Below, in pieces: positions 47,614 to 55,205 of a stretch of 63,381 nt of DNA. The stretch's first letter is position 1. Each line of letters opens with the position of its first letter. A program made the position numbers and the translations under genes. The notes beneath the pieces were generated by a model that did no database searches, was not told the DNA's origin, and saw only the letters and a list, made by a program, of their open reading frames with translations. This DNA is from Phascolarctobacterium_A sp034086985 (lineage in GTDB: Bacteria > Bacillota > Negativicutes > Acidaminococcales > Acidaminococcaceae), in assembly GCA_034086985.1 (NCBI GenBank), contig JAXDZG010000018.1, positions 1 through 63,381 on the forward strand, in the 5' to 3' direction.

Positions 47614-47829
47614 TTAATCCCAGCGCTTGAGCATATCCTCGATGATTTCTTTATTGGTCTTGCGGCGCTTCTTCTCATAATTGCGGAAATTATTGTCGCG
47701 GTGGTCCGTGGAATAATCAGCGTAGTCAAAATCATCATAGCCCCTGTCGTAGCTGCGATTGTAATCCCCGTGGCCATCATCACAAATTAACGGTAATTTA
47801 GTTGCATAAGCATAAGTAAAAGTGTACAT
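47614..47829 (-). CDS. Small acidic, aromatic-rich protein, 71 residues
   Basis: The start has a strong site on the minus strand (GAAAGGATGGAATT before the ATG). The centre is a low-complexity run of Asp, Tyr, Arg and Asn (DYNRSYDRGYDDFDYADY), followed by a basic helix (KKRRKTNKEIIEDMLKRW). No family recognised. It is bounded by its own terminator, so it is probably a real gene. The unordered acidic-tyrosine stretch is unusual. Confidence 0.55.
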   Translation of the reverse strand: MYTFTYAYATKLPLICDDGHGDYNRSYDRGYDDFDYADYSTDHRDNNFRNYEKKRRKTNKEIIEDMLKRWD

Positions 47830-47926
47830 AATTCCATCCTTTCTTGCCTTACATTATAAGCGCGGGCCTGCATTTTGTCAAATCCCCATAAGAAAAGAAA
47901 AATTTGTAAAATCTGTGTAAAAACCC

Positions 47927-47966
47927 TTGAATATGCTTCGCAGATGTGATATAGTATACACTATAT
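47927..47966 (+). promoter_or_regulatory. ppsA promoter with overlapping palindrome
   Basis: TTGAAT (47927-47932), 17 bp, TATAGT (47950-47955). ATATAGT-ATAC-ACTATAT (47949-47966) covers the -10 box and looks like an operator. The regulator is unknown. Confidence 0.6.
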
Positions 47967-48032
47967 TAAGGAATGACCTCTAAATTAAGTATAGTATTTT
48001 ACAAAAGAAAAAATTTAAAGGAGCTAAGAAAA

Positions 48033-50414
48033 ATGGAAAAAGACAAAGCATTCTTGCTGTGGTTTGACCAACTGGAAAGAAAAGACGTAGCCATCGCTGG
48101 TGGCAAATCCTCCTCTTTGGGTGAGCTGACCTCCCATGTGGATGTTCCCGTACCTTATGGCTTTGCAACCACCGCTTGCGCTTACAGATACTTCTTTGAA
48201 AAAACCGGCCTCTATGAGGAAATCAAAAACCTCATCGCTGGTCTGGACGTTGACAACAGCGCTCAGCTGCGCGAGGTGTGCGCTAAAATCCGCCAAGCCA
48301 TCATGGACAAGGAAATGCCCCAGGACCTGCAACAACTGATTGCTGAAGCTTATGAAGAGCTGGGCAAAAAGGTGGGCCAAGCTGATCCCTTCGTAGCAGT
48401 TCGCTCCAGCGCTACCGCTGAGGACCTGCCGGATGCTTCCTTCGCTGGTCAACAGGATACCTATCTGAACGTTAAAGGCGCTGCTACCATCGTTGCTAAG
48501 GTTAAGGAATGCTATGCTTCCTGCTTCACCGACCGCGCTGTATACTATCGTGAAAAACAAGGCTTTGACCATCTGGATGTAGCTCTTTCTGCAGCAGTGC
48601 AAATGATGGTTTTCTCCAAGGCTGCTGGTGTTATGTTCACCGTTAACGTTGCTACCGGCGACGACAAGAACATCCTCATCGAAGGCGCTTGGGGCTTGGG
48701 CGAATATGTAGTACAAGGCACCGTAACCCCTGATAACTATACCATTAACAAGGCTTCCGGTGAAATCATCGAGAAGAACGTTAATGCTCAGGATATTAAG
48801 CTGGTGCGCAAGGCTACCGGCGATTGCGAAGAAGTAATCGTGCCCTTGGATGAGCAAAACGAGCAAAAGCTCACCGATGCTCAAATCAAAGAATTGGCTG
48901 AATGCGCTAAGAAAATCGAAGCTCACTATGGCTGCTACATGGACATGGAATGGGGCGTTGACGAACGCGACAACAAGGTTTACATCCTGCAAGCCCGTCC
49001 GGAAACCGTATGGAGCCGTCGTAATAAAGAAAATGGTGGCGCACCGAAAGAGGAGAAGAAAGTGACTACTGACCGCAAAGTAATTGTAAAAGGCTTGCCT
49101 GCTAGCCCTGGTAATGTGGCTGGCCGCGTACACGTAATTTTGGATCCTTCCCGCATTGATGAGTTCAAGGAAGGCGAAATCCTGGTAACCGAAATGACCG
49201 CTCCCGACTGGGTACCGGCTATGAAGAAGGCGAAAGCCATCGTAACCGATAGCGGCGGCATGACCTGCCATGCTTCCATCGTATCCCGCGAGCTGGGCAT
49301 CCCCTGCATCGTTGGTACTAAGAGCCGCGGCGAAGCTGCTACCACTACCATTCCTGATGGCATTGATGTAACAATTGACGCTACCCATGGCGTTGTTTAC
49401 GAGGGCATTATCGAAGAGCCCAAGGCTGAACAACCGGCTGCTCAACAAGTTGTAGCTGCTGCTGAATATTTCCCGCCCACCGGCACCAAGATTTACATGA
49501 ACTTGGGTGACCCTGAGCTGGCTGAAAAATACAGCACTCTGCCCTGCGATGGTATCGGCCTGATGCGCGAAGAGTTCATCTGGACCACCTACATTCATGA
49601 GCATCCCCTGTATTTGATTAAGATTGGTCAACCGGAAAAGGTTGTGGACCAATTGGCTGAAGGCATTCGCCAAGTTTGCCAAGCTATGGCTCCCAGACCG
49701 GTTACCCTGCGCTTCTCCGACTTCAAATCCAGCGAATATCGCGATTTGAAGGGCGGCGACGAATTCGAGCCCTATGAACCCTCCGCTCTGCTGGGCTGGC
49801 GCGGTGCTTCCCGTTACTATGATCCTAAATATATCGAAGCCTTCAAGCTGGAGTGCATGGCTGTACGCAAGGTACGCGAAGAGTTCGGCCTGAAGAACCT
49901 GAACGTAATGATTCCTTTCTGCCGCAACGTAGAGGAATGCGAAAAGGTTGTAGCTATTATGGCTGACTGCGGTCTGCGCCGTGGCAAGGACTTCAAGGTA
50001 TGGCTGATGGCTGAAATCCCCTCCAACATTATTTTGGCCGACCAATTCAACAACTATGTTGATGGTTATTCCATTGGCTCCAACGACCTGACCATGCTGG
50101 TACTGGGCTGCGATCGTGATAACGATACCGTATCCCATATCTATGACGAGCGCAACTTGGCAGTACGCCGTGCTATCCGTCACCTGATCGAGGTTGCTCA
50201 TAAGGGCGGTAAGACCGTATCCATCTGTGGCCAAGCTCCCAGCGTATATCCTGAATTCTGCGAATTCTTGATTAAGAGCGGCATCGATAGCATGTCCGTA
50301 AACCCTGACACCGTGAAATTCACCAAGAAGCTGGCTGCCCAAATCGAGCAACGCATTATGCTGGACGCTCTCACCGGTCGTGGTCGCCAAGACGTAGAGG
50401 ATCTAAACTGGTAA
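48033..50414 (+). CDS. ppsA: Phosphoenolpyruvate synthase
   Basis: A 793-residue enzyme making PEP from pyruvate and ATP (gluconeogenesis). Start at the ATG after AAAGGAGC. Domains: N-terminal ATP-grasp (AGGKSSSLGEL; VAVRSSATAEDLPDASFAGQ; MDMEWGVD), a central swivelling His domain (TDSGGMTCHASIVSREL, phospho-His) and a C-terminal PEP/pyruvate barrel (GIGLMREEF; LRFSDFKSSEYRDLKGG; SIGSNDLTMLVLGCDRD; SICGQAPS with catalytic Cys). The codon bias is very strong, suggesting high expression. The -10 palindrome suggests control by a dedicated repressor. Confidence 0.95.
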   Translation: MEKDKAFLLWFDQLERKDVAIAGGKSSSLGELTSHVDVPVPYGFATTACAYRYFFEKTGLYEEIKNLIAGLDVDNSAQLREVCAKIRQAIMDKEMPQDLQQLIAEAYEELGKKVGQADPFVAVRSSATAEDLPDASFAGQQDTYLNVKGAATIVAKVKECYASCFTDRAVYYREKQGFDHLDVALSAAVQMMVFSKAAGVMFTVNVATGDDKNILIEGAWGLGEYVVQGTVTPDNYTINKASGEIIEKNVNAQDIKLVRKATGDCEEVIVPLDEQNEQKLTDAQIKELAECAKKIEAHYGCYMDMEWGVDERDNKVYILQARPETVWSRRNKENGGAPKEEKKVTTDRKVIVKGLPASPGNVAGRVHVILDPSRIDEFKEGEILVTEMTAPDWVPAMKKAKAIVTDSGGMTCHASIVSRELGIPCIVGTKSRGEAATTTIPDGIDVTIDATHGVVYEGIIEEPKAEQPAAQQVVAAAEYFPPTGTKIYMNLGDPELAEKYSTLPCDGIGLMREEFIWTTYIHEHPLYLIKIGQPEKVVDQLAEGIRQVCQAMAPRPVTLRFSDFKSSEYRDLKGGDEFEPYEPSALLGWRGASRYYDPKYIEAFKLECMAVRKVREEFGLKNLNVMIPFCRNVEECEKVVAIMADCGLRRGKDFKVWLMAEIPSNIILADQFNNYVDGYSIGSNDLTMLVLGCDRDNDTVSHIYDERNLAVRRAIRHLIEVAHKGGKTVSICGQAPSVYPEFCEFLIKSGIDSMSVNPDTVKFTKKLAAQIEQRIMLDALTGRGRQDVEDLNW

Positions 50415-50446
50415 TTAAATTTCAAATGAGAATTTTCTAAAAACTA

Positions 50447-50551
50447 TTGACAAATTGGCATCAGCGTTATATACTAGTGTCAACAACAGAAAATAGTGAA
50501 GAGCTTTGAGGCTCCTGTATTGCAGTATGTAGTACAGGAGCCTTTTTGTTT
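50447..50551 (+). ncRNA. Short leader RNA with its own promoter and terminator
   Basis: TTGACA (50447-50452), 17 bp, TATACT (50470-50475) is a near-perfect promoter. About 30 bases after the start a strong terminator follows: GGCTCCTGTA (50510-50519) with TACAGGAGCC (50533-50542), then TTTTTGTTT. The next ATG is at 50581. It is either an attenuated leader of the pilus-type genes or a ~75-nt small RNA. The leader AACAACAGAAAATAGTGAAGA could form part of an antiterminator. Confidence 0.55.
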
Positions 50552-50580
50552 CCAGCTATTTGGGACAAGGAGTTGATGCT

Positions 50581-51033
50581 ATGGATTATTATTTGCTGGC
50601 TTTAGGATTAGGCTTAGCCAGGCATTGCTATACTGATTGTCGTTACTATCTGCTCTACGATAGCACCAATGCCTTTTTAATGGCTGTGGGTTTAGTCCGT
50701 GGCTGGTGTATGGGGCTCTTAGAGCAGTCCTGGCAGGGCTTTTTGCTGCTAGGAGGACTCATGGTACTCGTCTATTACGCTGCTAGAGGCGGTATGGGCG
50801 AGGGAGATGTGAAGCTAGCAGCTGTTTTAGGGCTGTGGCTAGGAGTGGAGCAGGGCTTGGCCTGTTTGCTGTTAGCCTTTGTCAGTGGTGCTGTGGTAGG
50901 CGGCGTCATGCTTTTATGGAAGCAGGAGCAGGGCAAGCAGCTGCCCTTCGGGCCTTTTTTGGCAGGCAGCGGTATAGCTTGTTATGTTCATGGGGCAGAT
51001 ATGTTGGCTTGGTATTGGCAGTTTTTCAACTAA
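50581..51033 (+). CDS. Minimal type IV prepilin peptidase (A24 family)
   Basis: A 150-residue membrane protein starting at the ATG after AAGGAG, with about five helices. Only the A24 protease part is present: first Asp in YTDCRYYLLYDSTN and second in the GMGEGDVKLAAVLGLWLG motif (Gly-x-Gly-Asp). The N-terminal methylase domain with CxxC pairs of full PilD is missing, as in archaeal or Tad-type enzymes. It would cut leader peptides of prepilins. The next two genes resemble pilus assembly proteins. Confidence 0.85.
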   Translation: MDYYLLALGLGLARHCYTDCRYYLLYDSTNAFLMAVGLVRGWCMGLLEQSWQGFLLLGGLMVLVYYAARGGMGEGDVKLAAVLGLWLGVEQGLACLLLAFVSGAVVGGVMLLWKQEQGKQLPFGPFLAGSGIACYVHGADMLAWYWQFFN

Positions 51034-51106
51034 ATCTGGGCTTGGAATTGTAAATTTTTACCATGCTTTTGGCGGTTTTAGAAAATTTTTTTGAGGAGAT
51101 GAGCGT

Positions 51107-52222
51107 ATGCAACAGCAAATTAATGCATTGGACGGTTTGAGAAGGCTACGCAGCCGTTGGCAGCAGGAGCAGCGCAGGAGAAAGCAGTTAATACTGCTGG
51201 GACTCAGTGCAAATACTGTAGAGATTAGCTGCTGGCAGGCTGATTGCTGTCTGTGGCAGAAGGAAAAGATTCTCAAGGTAGCGTGGGACAAGGGGAGCGC
51301 TGCTTGGTGGGAGGAGCTCAAGGAAGCATTAGTGGATGTTTTTCTTTGGGCTAGAGTACCGGAAAGGGTGGATGCCATTTTTGTGCTAGATGAAGAGCTG
51401 GTTTTCAGCGAGCAGCTAGATTTGCCCAAGCTTGGTGAAAAGCAGCTGCTGCAGGCTCTCCCTTGGGAAGCAGAGCAGCTGGTGCCATGGGAGGAGGGTA
51501 GCTATCATACGGCCTTCGCTGCAGGAGAGGTTGGCGAGGACAGGATGTCCGTTCAGCTATGGGCCTGGCCCAGGGCACAGGTGGAGCAGGCTGTGGCGTT
51601 AGCTAGGAAAATGCACTTTCATTTACAAGGCATCCTAGTGGGCATGGGCAAGGAAAAGGTACAGCAGGCTTGGTACGGAGGATATAATCTCCAGCATTGG
51701 AGCTTGGCGGAGGGTGCCTTTACTTGGCAGCGGCGTGCAGAGAATTTTCTAGAATCTGACTATCCAAAGAAGCTTTGCAAGGCCAGCATAGCGCTTAGCC
51801 TAGCCTTATACGTAGCGGCTCAGTCAGGGTGCTATTGGGCTTGTAGAAGCTTGGAGGCTACGCAGCAGGAGCTAGTGCAGCATGGGGTGTGGCAGCAGCG
51901 TCTGGAGCGCAGCCAAAGGCTGGAGGCGGATGTGCAAAAATATCGTCAGCTGGACAAAAGCTTGCAGGCCCATGCCAGCCACATGGCTGGCATGGTAGCA
52001 AGATTGGGCCAGCGAGTAAGCGCAGGCTGCTGGCTGGAGCTGCTGCGCAGTGAGGCTAAAAGCAAGGAGTGGCAGCTGGAGGGGGCCTGCTATGAAGCAG
52101 CAGCCATGCATAGAATGCTGGAAAATATGGAGCAGGACCCCAAGTTGCAGCAGGTGCGGCTGCTCAGCAGCCAGCAGCTGGGCAATAAACAGCTATTTAG
52201 CTTGCTGGTAAAGGAAAAATAG
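51107..52222 (+). CDS. PilM/PilN- or GspL-like pilus assembly protein
   Basis: A 371-residue protein. The N-terminal ~220 residues are soluble with a possible actin-like (PilM/GspL) arrangement: ILLGLSANTVEISCWQ, VDAIFVLDEELVFSEQLDLP, LLQALPWEAEQLVPWEEG. One membrane helix lies at about 229-247, then a coiled-coil-like periplasmic part to the end, as in PilN. It thus looks like a PilM-PilN fusion or GspL homologue. Identification rests on layout and neighbours (prepilin peptidase before, PilO-like after), not on strong motifs. Confidence 0.6.
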   Translation: MQQQINALDGLRRLRSRWQQEQRRRKQLILLGLSANTVEISCWQADCCLWQKEKILKVAWDKGSAAWWEELKEALVDVFLWARVPERVDAIFVLDEELVFSEQLDLPKLGEKQLLQALPWEAEQLVPWEEGSYHTAFAAGEVGEDRMSVQLWAWPRAQVEQAVALARKMHFHLQGILVGMGKEKVQQAWYGGYNLQHWSLAEGAFTWQRRAENFLESDYPKKLCKASIALSLALYVAAQSGCYWACRSLEATQQELVQHGVWQQRLERSQRLEADVQKYRQLDKSLQAHASHMAGMVARLGQRVSAGCWLELLRSEAKSKEWQLEGACYEAAAMHRMLENMEQDPKLQQVRLLSSQQLGNKQLFSLLVKEK

Positions 52223-52224
52223 CT

Positions 52225-52839
52225 ATGGCGAGGATGGAAAAGCTACATGAGAAAATAGGTACATACAAAGGGAAGACGCTTAATGGGATAGCTTTACTCT
52301 GCGGCTTAATGGTGCTAGCTTGGACAGGAGTGGCAGTGGTTATGCCAAAGTACGAGGAAGGGCAAGGGCTGTGGCGGCAGCGTCAGCAGCAACAGCTCAA
52401 GCTGCAGCAGCTGCTTGGCTTTGCTGCGAGGCATGCTGACTACGCCGCCTATGAGGAAGCACGCTTTAAGGAGCTGGTGAAGCTTAAGGAAGGGGTGCAG
52501 CAAGCAACGGATAGCAATCAGCTGCAGCAGCTGCTGCAGCTGGGGGCGGCTAAAAATAAACTGTTGGTGAAAAATATGCAGGTTGTGACTGGCAATGATG
52601 GTAAAAGCGATAGCAAAGCTGAGGGGAAAATGCCTGCGCCTCAAGCACAAGCTAGCCTGAGCATGAGCAGCGTCCAGTTGAAGCTGGAGCTGGTGGGAGA
52701 ATATTTTAACCTCCTGCGTTGGCTGAGGCAGGTGGAAAAGCAGCGTATGGCCATCCAAAAAATTGAAATCAAGGGACAGGGCATGGGCCTTGTGTCCGCT
52801 AATTTAGTAATAAATTGCCTCGTAATGCAGGCCAAATAA
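52225..52839 (+). CDS. PilO-like pilus assembly protein
   Basis: A 204-residue protein with a short basic N-terminus, one membrane helix (about 20-40), a Gln-rich coiled coil (LWRQRQQQQLKLQQLLGF) and a C-terminal alpha/beta domain ending VQLKLELVGEYFNLLRWLRQ, then RMAIQKIEIKG. The latter resembles the ferredoxin-like fold of PilO/GspM. It would pair with the preceding gene product at the inner membrane. No pilB ATPase or pilQ is in the window. Confidence 0.65.
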   Translation: MARMEKLHEKIGTYKGKTLNGIALLCGLMVLAWTGVAVVMPKYEEGQGLWRQRQQQQLKLQQLLGFAARHADYAAYEEARFKELVKLKEGVQQATDSNQLQQLLQLGAAKNKLLVKNMQVVTGNDGKSDSKAEGKMPAPQAQASLSMSSVQLKLELVGEYFNLLRWLRQVEKQRMAIQKIEIKGQGMGLVSANLVINCLVMQAK

Positions 52840-52868
52840 AAACGCCACCCTAGTGGGTGGCGTAGGTT
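52838..52868 (-). terminator. Terminator (mainly for the pentapeptide gene)
   Basis: ACGCCACCC pairs with GGGTGGCGT. On the minus strand it is followed by TTTTTATTTG. The convergent PilO-like gene ends inside it. Confidence 0.75.
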
Positions 52869-52947
52869 AGCTAGATAGCTAGATTTTAGCAACGTTCAAC
52901 TTGAGAAGATTTGAATAAGGCTTTAGATTTAGCTATGCTTTTAAAGC

Positions 52948-53697
52948 TTACTTATCCAGCTTAGCATTATCCATAAAGGCAGTGCCGAAAATAGTGTACT
53001 TCATCTCGGCGCCACGCAAATCCGCATTTTCCAGCATAGCGCGGTCCAGCAGGGCCCTGCTAAGCTTGGCCTGCTGCAAATCGCTATGGCCCAGCTTAGC
53101 GCTGCGCAAATCAGCATGGGTCAAATCGGCCTTGGTCATATGTACGCTGTACATATTGGCGCCATAGAAGCAGGCGTTGGGCAGGCTAGCCTCACGCAAC
53201 CAGCTATAGGGCAGGCTGGCATAGCTAAAATCAGCGTAATCGCCCTGGACCTTGTCCAGCACAGCCTCTTGGATGTGCGCGTATTCCAGGCTCACATTGA
53301 GGAGCTTGCTGCCCTGGAGCTGGCTGCGATAGAGGGTAGCCCTGGGCATTTTGGCATTGGTAAAGTCCGCCTCGGTGGCTTGCACATAGCTCAAATCAGC
53401 CTCGGATAAATCTGCATCCCTAAGGCGGCTACGGTGCAGGATAGCACTGCGAAACACAGCGTTGTGCAGCTGTGCCTTATCCAGATTGGTGCCATCTAGG
53501 CGAGCCTCGGTAAAGTCCGCACCGGCAAAATCGCGACCGGCCAGGTTATAGCCTGATAAATCGGCACCGGAAAGGTCGCCACCGGGGCAGCTGGCTCCCT
53601 TTTGCACGGCAGCCAAATCAGCATTATTATAAGCTAGAGCCGGCAGGGTGAGCAGGGATAGAGCCAGACTCAGCAGTAAAAATTTATGTTTCAGCAT
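52948..53697 (-). CDS. Exported pentapeptide-repeat protein
   Basis: A 249-residue protein. Signal peptide 1-22 (KFLLLSLALSLLTLPALA), then about 40 tandem A(D/N)LxX repeats such as GADLSGYNLAGRDFAGADF and LRDADLSEADLSYVQATEADF, which build a right-handed square beta-helix. Cytoplasmic relatives can mimic DNA and protect gyrase, but an exported one cannot act that way. Its role outside the membrane is unknown. A Cys after the second repeat (GASCPGG) is not in a lipobox. Confidence 0.88.
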   Translation of the reverse strand: MLKHKFLLLSLALSLLTLPALAYNNADLAAVQKGASCPGGDLSGADLSGYNLAGRDFAGADFTEARLDGTNLDKAQLHNAVFRSAILHRSRLRDADLSEADLSYVQATEADFTNAKMPRATLYRSQLQGSKLLNVSLEYAHIQEAVLDKVQGDYADFSYASLPYSWLREASLPNACFYGANMYSVHMTKADLTHADLRSAKLGHSDLQQAKLSRALLDRAMLENADLRGAEMKYTIFGTAFMDNAKLDK

Positions 53698-53718
53698 TCT
53701 TAAACACCTGCTTTCCTT

Positions 53719-54420
53719 TTAAGCTTGGGTTGCGTCCAACATTTTTTCCAAGTCACGGGGCTCATCCGGCAAGGCATCGATAATTTTCCAGGGCTGGCAG
53801 TCCGCAAAATCCTCCCGTTTATAGCCTGAGCCATCCAGAACCACGAGGCAGCGAGCGCCAATAGCTTGGGCGCATTTTACATCGTTAGGCGTGTCGCCGA
53901 TAAATATCATCTGGTTCGGCGTAAAGCTTTGGTTATGGCGCATGAAGAAGCGGGAAAAGGCAATCTTCGCCAGCTCCTCTCTGTTCTCGCTAGCTTCGCC
54001 GAAAACGCTATCATCAAAGGAAAAATACTTGTCCAAGCCGTAATAGGCTAGCTTTTCCTGGGCACCGCTGCGGATATTGCCCGTGAGCAGGCAGTTTTGG
54101 TACTTGCTTTCCGGCTGGGCAAAATAAGCCAGCGTTTTTTCCACATTTTTCAGGACCCTGCCCTGATGCAGTGGGAGCTGCTTGGGCAATTCCATTTGGT
54201 AGCGAATTAAAAGTCCCGCAGCCTCGGCGCTGCTGCAGCGACCTCTGAGCCTTGTGACCACGGATTTGATAATATCCGAGTCGGTGCGTCCCGCAAGGGA
54301 ACGGGTAAAATCAAAGGCATCTAAAAAATAGTAATCCTTAATAACATTAATCATGGCGTCCTTGCCGGCGCCACCGGTGAGCACTAAGGTGCCATCCACA
54401 TCCCACATGAGATATTGCAT
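53719..54420 (-). CDS. HAD-family phosphatase (phosphoglycolate phosphatase-like)
   Basis: A 233-residue HAD subfamily IA hydrolase. The catalytic box is LMWDVDGTLVLTGG (nucleophile Asp), followed by a helical cap, CLLTGNIRSGAQEKL (Thr motif) and FIGDTPNDVKCAQAIGARCLVV (metal Asp and Gly). The nearest familiar group is Gph/PPase-like enzymes. Substrate not shown. The gene faces the same way as the pentapeptide gene and lies 21 bp upstream of it. Confidence 0.88.
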   Translation of the reverse strand: MQYLMWDVDGTLVLTGGAGKDAMINVIKDYYFLDAFDFTRSLAGRTDSDIIKSVVTRLRGRCSSAEAAGLLIRYQMELPKQLPLHQGRVLKNVEKTLAYFAQPESKYQNCLLTGNIRSGAQEKLAYYGLDKYFSFDDSVFGEASENREELAKIAFSRFFMRHNQSFTPNQMIFIGDTPNDVKCAQAIGARCLVVLDGSGYKREDFADCQPWKIIDALPDEPRDLEKMLDATQA

Positions 54421-54507
54421 GTCTTAAACCTCCCTTAATTTGGGGAATGAAGCTTAGCGATAAAAAAAGCTGCCACAGGGGCAGCCTTTTGGGTTCAACC
54501 ACCAGCT

Positions 54508-54990
54508 TTATATGGAGCGAGGCTTCATCATCATCTTTTTCAGCTTGCTGCCCATGTTGCTGGTCACATTTTTGGTGCGGCGGATGAATTTAATCTTGGA
54601 GCGATGGGTGGGCTTCATATCATTCTTGCTGCCGAAATCGCCACGGTCCAGAAGGGTAATCTTGGATTTGTCCGCATCAAAGGCTTCCCGCAGATAGCGA
54701 GCCATAGCCGCCGGATCAGCATCGGCAAAGCAGCTAAAGATATCCGCGGTCATAAAGCCCATTTCCGGATAAATGTGCAAAGTTACATGGCCCTGCTGGC
54801 AGATGGCGAACAGGGAGTACTCCTTGGCACCATCCTCCTGGTAGCAGACAATCTGCTGGCAGCGCATGGAATATTCCTCGCAGCCCTGGCGCAGCTTTTC
54901 CTCAGCTACGGCAGGAGTAGCGACCTCTTCGGTACCACAATTATACATATCAACGGCAATTAATTTACCCAGAAAGCTTTTTTGTTTCAC
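54508..54990 (-). CDS. SpeD-like protein lacking the pyruvoyl-forming serine
   Basis: A 160-residue relative of S-adenosylmethionine decarboxylase. The family block normally reads like SESHLTIHTYPE…DVYTCG; here it is CQQGHVTLHIYPEMGF followed by TADIFSCF. His and Cys of the active site are kept. The Glu-Ser at which the proenzyme cuts itself to make the pyruvoyl group is Gln-Gly, so normal decarboxylase activity is not expected. After the domain (~120 residues) comes a basic tail (THRSKIKFIRRTKNV…KLKKMMMKPRS). No speE or spermidine gene is near. It may be a regulatory or ligand-binding paralogue. Confidence 0.75.
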   Translation of the reverse strand: MKQKSFLGKLIAVDMYNCGTEEVATPAVAEEKLRQGCEEYSMRCQQIVCYQEDGAKEYSLFAICQQGHVTLHIYPEMGFMTADIFSCFADADPAAMARYLREAFDADKSKITLLDRGDFGSKNDMKPTHRSKIKFIRRTKNVTSNMGSKLKKMMMKPRSI

Positions 54991-55205
54991 GTTTACACCC
55001 CTAAAAATAAAATAAGCAAATAGCGGCCCTCCTGGTGGCTTGCTTCATACCTCGGAGGCTCGCTTACTCTTATATTATAGCTAAATTTTTAAAGCCTGTA
55101 AAGCTAAATGCTCCACGAAAGCGCTTTTTCGTGCTATAATATGAATATATTTGAAAAACAATTGTTTCGTAGGTAATGGAAAATAATACTAGTGGTGGTG
55201 AAGCT

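Noticed and set aside
48024..50390. 788-residue open frame antisense to ppsA
   Set aside because: It mirrors the ppsA coding sequence. Strong codon bias removes stop codons from the opposite strand, the translation looks non-globular, and there is no ribosome site.
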